The notes under the pieces were generated by a model. That model saw only the letters and a program-made list of their open reading frames with translations. It had not been told where the DNA came from and made no database searches. From Vicinamibacterales bacterium (GTDB taxonomy: Bacteria > Acidobacteriota > Vicinamibacteria > Vicinamibacterales > UBA2999): 53,261 nucleotides of DNA. The stretch lies in the NCBI GenBank assembly GCA_041394705.1, contig JAWKHS010000029.1, positions 1 through 53,261 of the forward strand. Direction: 5' to 3'. Positions 49,638 to 53,261 of this stretch are shown here, in pieces. Position 1 is the first letter of the stretch. Each line of letters begins with the position of its first letter. Made by a program: the position numbers and the translations under genes.

Positions 49638-52600
49638 ATGTTCACGCATCAGTCCAGGTTCCGCGCGATGGCCCTCGTCCTGCTCGTGCCGCTGGCGGCC
49701 GCCGCCCAGATCGACACGGGCACGATCGTCGGGCGGGTGAGGGACTCGTCGGGCGCGGTGCTGCCGGGGGTGACCGTCACGCTCACGCAGGAAGAGACGG
49801 GCGTGGTCACGACCACCGTCTCGAACGCCAGCGGCGAGTACGTGTTCCCGGGCCAGCGCATCGGCCGCTACACAGTGGCCGCCGAGCTCGAGGGCTTCAA
49901 GAAGACGGCGTACGACGGCGTGCGCCTGAACGTCCAGGCGCGGCTGCAGCTCGACTTCGACCTCGAGGTGGGCGCCATCAGCGAGCAGGTCACGGTGACC
50001 GGCCGCGCGGAGCTCCTGCAGACGCAGTCGGCGGACATCGGCAACATCGTGGACGAGCGCCAGGTGCGCGACCTGCCGCTCCTGGGCCGCCGCTACTCCG
50101 AGCTGGCCTTCCTGACGCCCGGCGTCGTCGCGGCGCCGGCCGGCATCGCGAGCCGCGGCGAGGACACGTTCTTCAACGCCAACGGCAACTACGCCACCTG
50201 GAACAACTACACGCTCGACGGCGCCGACAACAACTCGTTCTCCACGAACCTCCAGGAGCGGAGCCCGCAGGTGGTGCAGCCGCCGGTGGACGCCCTGCAG
50301 GAGTTCAAGGTCCAGACGCGCACCTACTCGGCCGAGTTCGGCAAGGCGGCCGGCGCCGTGATCAACGCGTCGGTGAAGCAGGGCACCAACCAGTTCCGCG
50401 GATCGGTCTACGACTTCTTCCGCGACGAGGCCTTCAACGCGAACACCTGGGACAACAACCGCGCCGGACGGCCCAAGGGGCCGTTCAACCAGCAGATCGG
50501 CGGCGTGACCTTCGGCGGTCCCATCCGCCGCGGCAAGACGTTCTTCTTCGGCGACTACCAGGCCACGCGCTCGGACCGTGCGCTCTCGCAGACCGCCACG
50601 GTGCCGACGGCCCAGATGCGGACCGGCGACCTGAGCGAGCTCACCGGCACGATGGTGGCCTCGAATCCGTTCGTGCCGGCCGGCTGCGTGGACGCCGCGG
50701 CGCACCGCATCAACCCCGCGTGCATCGACCCGGTGGCGGCCAGGCTCATTCAGCTCTACCCGCTGCCGAACGTCCCGGGCGCCGGGTTCTTCAACAACAA
50801 CTTCATCTCGAACGGCACGCTGAAGAACGACATCAACCAGTTCGACGTGCGCGTGGACCACAACCTGTCCCAGCGCGACAACCTGTTCGTCCGCTACTCG
50901 TTCCAGCAGACCGATCGGTCGGAGCCGCCGGTGCTCGACGACCCGGTGGCCTCGGGCGACTTCGCGAGCCAGTACCTGATTCGCGGTCAGAACGCGGTGG
51001 GCGGCTGGTCGCGCGTCTTCGGCGCCAGCGTCTTCAGCGAGTTCCGCGCCGCCTACAACCGCGTGCGGTCCGACGCCGTGCACCCGGCCTTCGGCGTGGA
51101 TTCCGACACGCAATACGGCATCATCGGCGTGCCGAAGGACCCGCGCTTCTACGGCGGCCTGCCGCACATGCCGATTGCGCGCTTCGCGCGCCTGGGTGGG
51201 CCGTTCTTCCGCCCGCAGTTCCAGACGTCGCAGGTCTTCCAGTTCGCCGAGAACCTGACGTGGACGAAGGGCAGCCACGCCATGAAGTTCGGCGTGGAGC
51301 GCCGCCGCGACCTCGTGAACTACATCGACCTCCGGTCGCTGAACGGCGAGCTCGGGTTCAACGACGGCCGCTACACCGGCTTCGGGCTCGGCGACTTCCT
51401 GCTCGGCCTGTCGAGCACGCAGCGGCTCACGCTCTTCCACGAGCCGTTCCTGTACGCCGACGGCTGGCAGGTGTACGCGCAGGACAGCTGGCGGGTGCGC
51501 GACAACCTCACCGTGAACGTGGGCGTCCGGTACGAGCGCTTCACGCCGCTCTTCGACCGCGACAACAAGCTGACCAACATCGATCCGGCCACGGGCCAGG
51601 TGTTCACGGCCAAGGACGGCTCGGTGTTCGACAGGACGCTCATCCACCCGGACACCAACGACCTGGCGCCGCGCGTCGGCGTCTCGTGGACGCCCACCTC
51701 GCGTCTCGTGCTGCGCAGCGGCTTCGGGATCTTCTACCAGCAGACCGACCGCTACGGCAGCGAGAGCCAGCTCGGGCTGAACCTGCCGCAGCTGGTGGAC
51801 GCGTCGATCTCGGCCAATAGCGGCGCCGACGCCCCCGCCTTCACGTTCGCCCGGGGCTTCACGCCGCTCACGCCCGACACGGTGAATCCGGCCGTGGTGC
51901 AGTGGCGCATCCAGGACCCGAACCAGGACACGCCGATCGTCTACCAGTTCAGCGCCGGGCCCGAGTACCAGATCTCGCAGACGATGGTGGCCGCCGTCGA
52001 GTACGTCGGCAACCGGACGCGAAACGGCCGACGCCTCCGCAACCTGAACCAGGGGATCATCCAGGCCAACGGCTCGGTGGTGTTCCCGTACGCGCAGTAC
52101 GGCTACGGCAACGCGTTCCTCGAGCAGATCGTCACCAACGGCCGGGCCGACTACGACTCGCTCCAGGTCCGGATGCAGAAGCGCATGAGCGCCGGCCTCT
52201 CCTACACGCTCGCCTACACGTGGAGCAAGGCGATGGGCGACTTCCTCGACCACCTGAGCGCGGGCGGCGGCGCGACGGGCAACTTCCCCCAGAACGCCTA
52301 CGACATGGCCGCCGACTACGGCCCCCTGGCCTTCGACATCCCGCACCGCTTCGTGGCCAGCTTCATCTACGAGCTGCCGTTCGGTGCCGGGCGTCGGTAC
52401 CTGGGCGAGGGCGCCGCGGCCGCCATCCTCGGCGGATGGTCGGTGAACGGCATCCTGAACCTGAGCGACGGCCGGCCGTTCACGGTGACCGCCACCGACA
52501 CGGCCGGGACCGGCAGCGGCCGCATCACGCGCGCCACCTGCATCGGCGACCCGAACCCGAGCGGCTTCGATCCCACGCTCGACAAGTGGTTCGACACGAC

Positions 52601-52877
52601 CGCCTTCGCGCCCAACGCCGCACGGACCTACGGCAACTGCGGCGCCAACACGCTGCGCGGGCCCGGCTCGAAGTCGATGAACATGAGCCTCTTCCGCAAC
52701 ATCCCGCTCGGCGGCGAGAAGCGCCTGGAACTCAGGGCCGAGGTGTTCAACCTCTTCAACTGGGTGAACTACGGCTTCCCGGCCGCGAACGTCTCGAACC
52801 AGGGCACCTTCGGCCGCATCACGAGCACGCTCGGCGATCCGCGGGAGATGCAGTTCGCGGTCAAGTTCTACTTCTGA
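49638..52877 (+). CDS. Oar-like TonB-dependent receptor with N-terminal CpRD domain
   Basis: At 1079 residues it has the size and layout of acidobacterial Oar-like outer-membrane proteins. A signal peptide (ALVLLVPLAAAAQ) is followed by a CpRD domain (about 25-110; GTIVGRVRDSSGAVLPGVTVTL, NASGEYVFPGQRIGRYTV). The plug (about 120-250) has NIVDERQVRDLPLLGRRYSELAFLTPGV, YTLDGADNNSF and EFGKAAGAVINASVKQGTNQFRGSVYDFFRDEAFN, and a long barrel ends MQFAVKFYF. Oar-like receptors are implicated in uptake or export of large molecules and in surface development in myxobacteria; the ligand here is unknown. A strong AAGGAG ribosome binding site precedes the ATG. Confidence 0.93.
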   Translation: MFTHQSRFRAMALVLLVPLAAAAQIDTGTIVGRVRDSSGAVLPGVTVTLTQEETGVVTTTVSNASGEYVFPGQRIGRYTVAAELEGFKKTAYDGVRLNVQARLQLDFDLEVGAISEQVTVTGRAELLQTQSADIGNIVDERQVRDLPLLGRRYSELAFLTPGVVAAPAGIASRGEDTFFNANGNYATWNNYTLDGADNNSFSTNLQERSPQVVQPPVDALQEFKVQTRTYSAEFGKAAGAVINASVKQGTNQFRGSVYDFFRDEAFNANTWDNNRAGRPKGPFNQQIGGVTFGGPIRRGKTFFFGDYQATRSDRALSQTATVPTAQMRTGDLSELTGTMVASNPFVPAGCVDAAAHRINPACIDPVAARLIQLYPLPNVPGAGFFNNNFISNGTLKNDINQFDVRVDHNLSQRDNLFVRYSFQQTDRSEPPVLDDPVASGDFASQYLIRGQNAVGGWSRVFGASVFSEFRAAYNRVRSDAVHPAFGVDSDTQYGIIGVPKDPRFYGGLPHMPIARFARLGGPFFRPQFQTSQVFQFAENLTWTKGSHAMKFGVERRRDLVNYIDLRSLNGELGFNDGRYTGFGLGDFLLGLSSTQRLTLFHEPFLYADGWQVYAQDSWRVRDNLTVNVGVRYERFTPLFDRDNKLTNIDPATGQVFTAKDGSVFDRTLIHPDTNDLAPRVGVSWTPTSRLVLRSGFGIFYQQTDRYGSESQLGLNLPQLVDASISANSGADAPAFTFARGFTPLTPDTVNPAVVQWRIQDPNQDTPIVYQFSAGPEYQISQTMVAAVEYVGNRTRNGRRLRNLNQGIIQANGSVVFPYAQYGYGNAFLEQIVTNGRADYDSLQVRMQKRMSAGLSYTLAYTWSKAMGDFLDHLSAGGGATGNFPQNAYDMAADYGPLAFDIPHRFVASFIYELPFGAGRRYLGEGAAAAILGGWSVNGILNLSDGRPFTVTATDTAGTGSGRITRATCIGDPNPSGFDPTLDKWFDTTAFAPNAARTYGNCGANTLRGPGSKSMNMSLFRNIPLGGEKRLELRAEVFNLFNWVNYGFPAANVSNQGTFGRITSTLGDPREMQFAVKFYF

Positions 52878-52885
52878 CGCCCTAC

Positions 52886-52927
52886 GGGTCCCGGGTCCCG
52901 GGTCCCGGGGCTCGGGTCCAGGGTCCC
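52886..52927. repeat. Heptamer tandem array, consensus GGGTCCC, six units
   Basis: Six head-to-tail 7-bp units fill the gap after the Oar gene: GGGTCCC three times, then GGGGCTC, GGGTCCA and GGGTCCC. A partial seventh unit follows. Confidence 0.8.
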
Positions 52928-52981
52928 GGGACGAGCGGATCGCGCCGCAACGCTGTCACACTGACGGCCGGAGTCTTCATC

Positions 52982-53261
52982 ATGCAAGCAGCTGCTCGAC
53001 GTGTCTGTGGCCAGCCCGGGCCCCGAGCCCCGAGACCCGAGCGCCGCCGGCGCGCCATCGCCGTCGCGGCACTGGCCGTCGCCGTGGCGCTGGTCGTGTC
53101 GCTGGCCGGGCAGACGATGCCGCCGCAGGACGAGGGCGCCGCGGGCGCGTGGCAGAAGATCCTCAAGGCGAGGACGACGGCCAGCGTGATGCACACCACC
53201 GCGCATCCGGACGACGAGCACGGCGGCGTCATCACGCGGCTCAGCCGGAAGGACGGGGCGC
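52982..53261 (+). CDS. PIG-L family deacetylase, 3' end outside window
   Basis: The first 93 residues are present. An Arg-rich start is followed by a signal anchor (AIAVAALAVAVALVVSLAGQ, about 26-45) and then the PIG-L/LmbE zinc motif AHPDDEHGG near residues 76-84, where His, Asp and Asp bind zinc. PIG-L enzymes remove acetyl groups from GlcNAc-containing lipids or small molecules such as mycothiol or bacillithiol precursors. Exported members are common in acidobacteria, often several hundred residues longer with extra C-terminal domains. The Arg/Pro-rich start (residues 11-22) is encoded by a heptamer repeat, so the true start may be further downstream. Confidence 0.85.
   Translation, partial: MQAAARRVCGQPGPRAPRPERRRRAIAVAALAVAVALVVSLAGQTMPPQDEGAAGAWQKILKARTTASVMHTTAHPDDEHGGVITRLSRKDGA
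53015..53042. repeat. Heptamer tandem array, consensus CCCGAGC, four units
   Basis: Four 7-bp units (CCCGGGC, CCCGAGC, CCCGAGA, CCCGAGC) lie within the first codons of the PIG-L gene, in the opposite sense to the GGGTCCC array 90 bp upstream. Confidence 0.7.

Noticed and set aside
47558..51820. A 1420-codon plus-strand open frame covering the MFS gene, the repeat protein and the Oar receptor
   Set aside because: Out of frame with three well-supported genes and without any protein motif; a GC-composition artefact.
1..53261. Mobile elements, prophage, CRISPR arrays, integrase or att sites
   Set aside because: No transposase, integrase or phage gene and no array of spaced identical repeats was seen; the only tandem repeats are short GC heptamers.

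Overview
The window looks like a chromosomal stretch of a very GC-rich (about 70% G+C by eye) Gram-negative soil-type bacterium, most likely an acidobacterium of the Vicinamibacteria type. The grounds are the combination of PadR-controlled 'ADOP' MacB/FtsX permeases, several TonB-dependent receptors with an N-terminal carboxypeptidase-regulatory (CpRD) domain including an Oar-like one, fused cupredoxin/CpRD and CpRD/cytochrome/propeller exported proteins, many exported metallopeptidases, and tandem LuxR regulators. The placement is inferred from gene families; no 16S gene, tRNA, phage, IS element or CRISPR array is visible.

Layout. 1-11.8 kb: a truncated TolB-like propeller protein, an M48 protease, a cupredoxin-CpRD protein, an M28 peptidase, DinB, a TonB receptor, a luciferase-like oxidoreductase and a large hybrid histidine kinase. 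11.9-19.5 kb: a CpRD-cytochrome lipoprotein, a lipoprotein amidase and the ilvB-ilvN-ilvC branched-chain amino acid operon. 19.6-28.6 kb: a polytopic membrane protein, a padR-ADOP operon with a clear promoter/operator, an exported FN3 protein and a second amidase with an extra N-terminal domain. 28.8-35.5 kb: a tight five-gene sulfate-activation and sulfation operon. 35.6-43.4 kb: a lipoprotein, a second ADOP permease, SodC, a siderophore-type TonB receptor with an elaborate upstream region, and an M24 peptidase. 43.5-53.3 kb: a CAP protein, an MBL lipoprotein, twin LuxR regulators with degenerate receivers, an MFS exporter, a protein built of three repeats, an Oar-like TonB receptor and the start of a PIG-L deacetylase.

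The most interesting locus is the operon at 28777-35479: cysN carrying a dead APS-kinase-like tail, a CysQ-CysC fusion, a CysD with the CC...CxxC cysteine pattern of iron-sulfur APS reductases, an SLC13-type permease and a sulfotransferase. Together they could import sulfate, make PAPS, transfer sulfate to an acceptor and destroy the by-product PAP. No sulfite-forming reductase is present, so the module reads as a sulfation cassette rather than cysteine biosynthesis.

The second is the 262-bp region upstream of the siderophore receptor (41796-42057). It holds a good minus-strand promoter with a TetR-like palindrome in its spacer and a Fur-like palindrome at +1. On the opposite strand is a complete candidate small RNA (promoter, three stem-loops, terminator) antisense to the receptor leader. 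A third theme is leaderless transcription: seven genes have a TAnnnT box 6-8 nt before the start codon.
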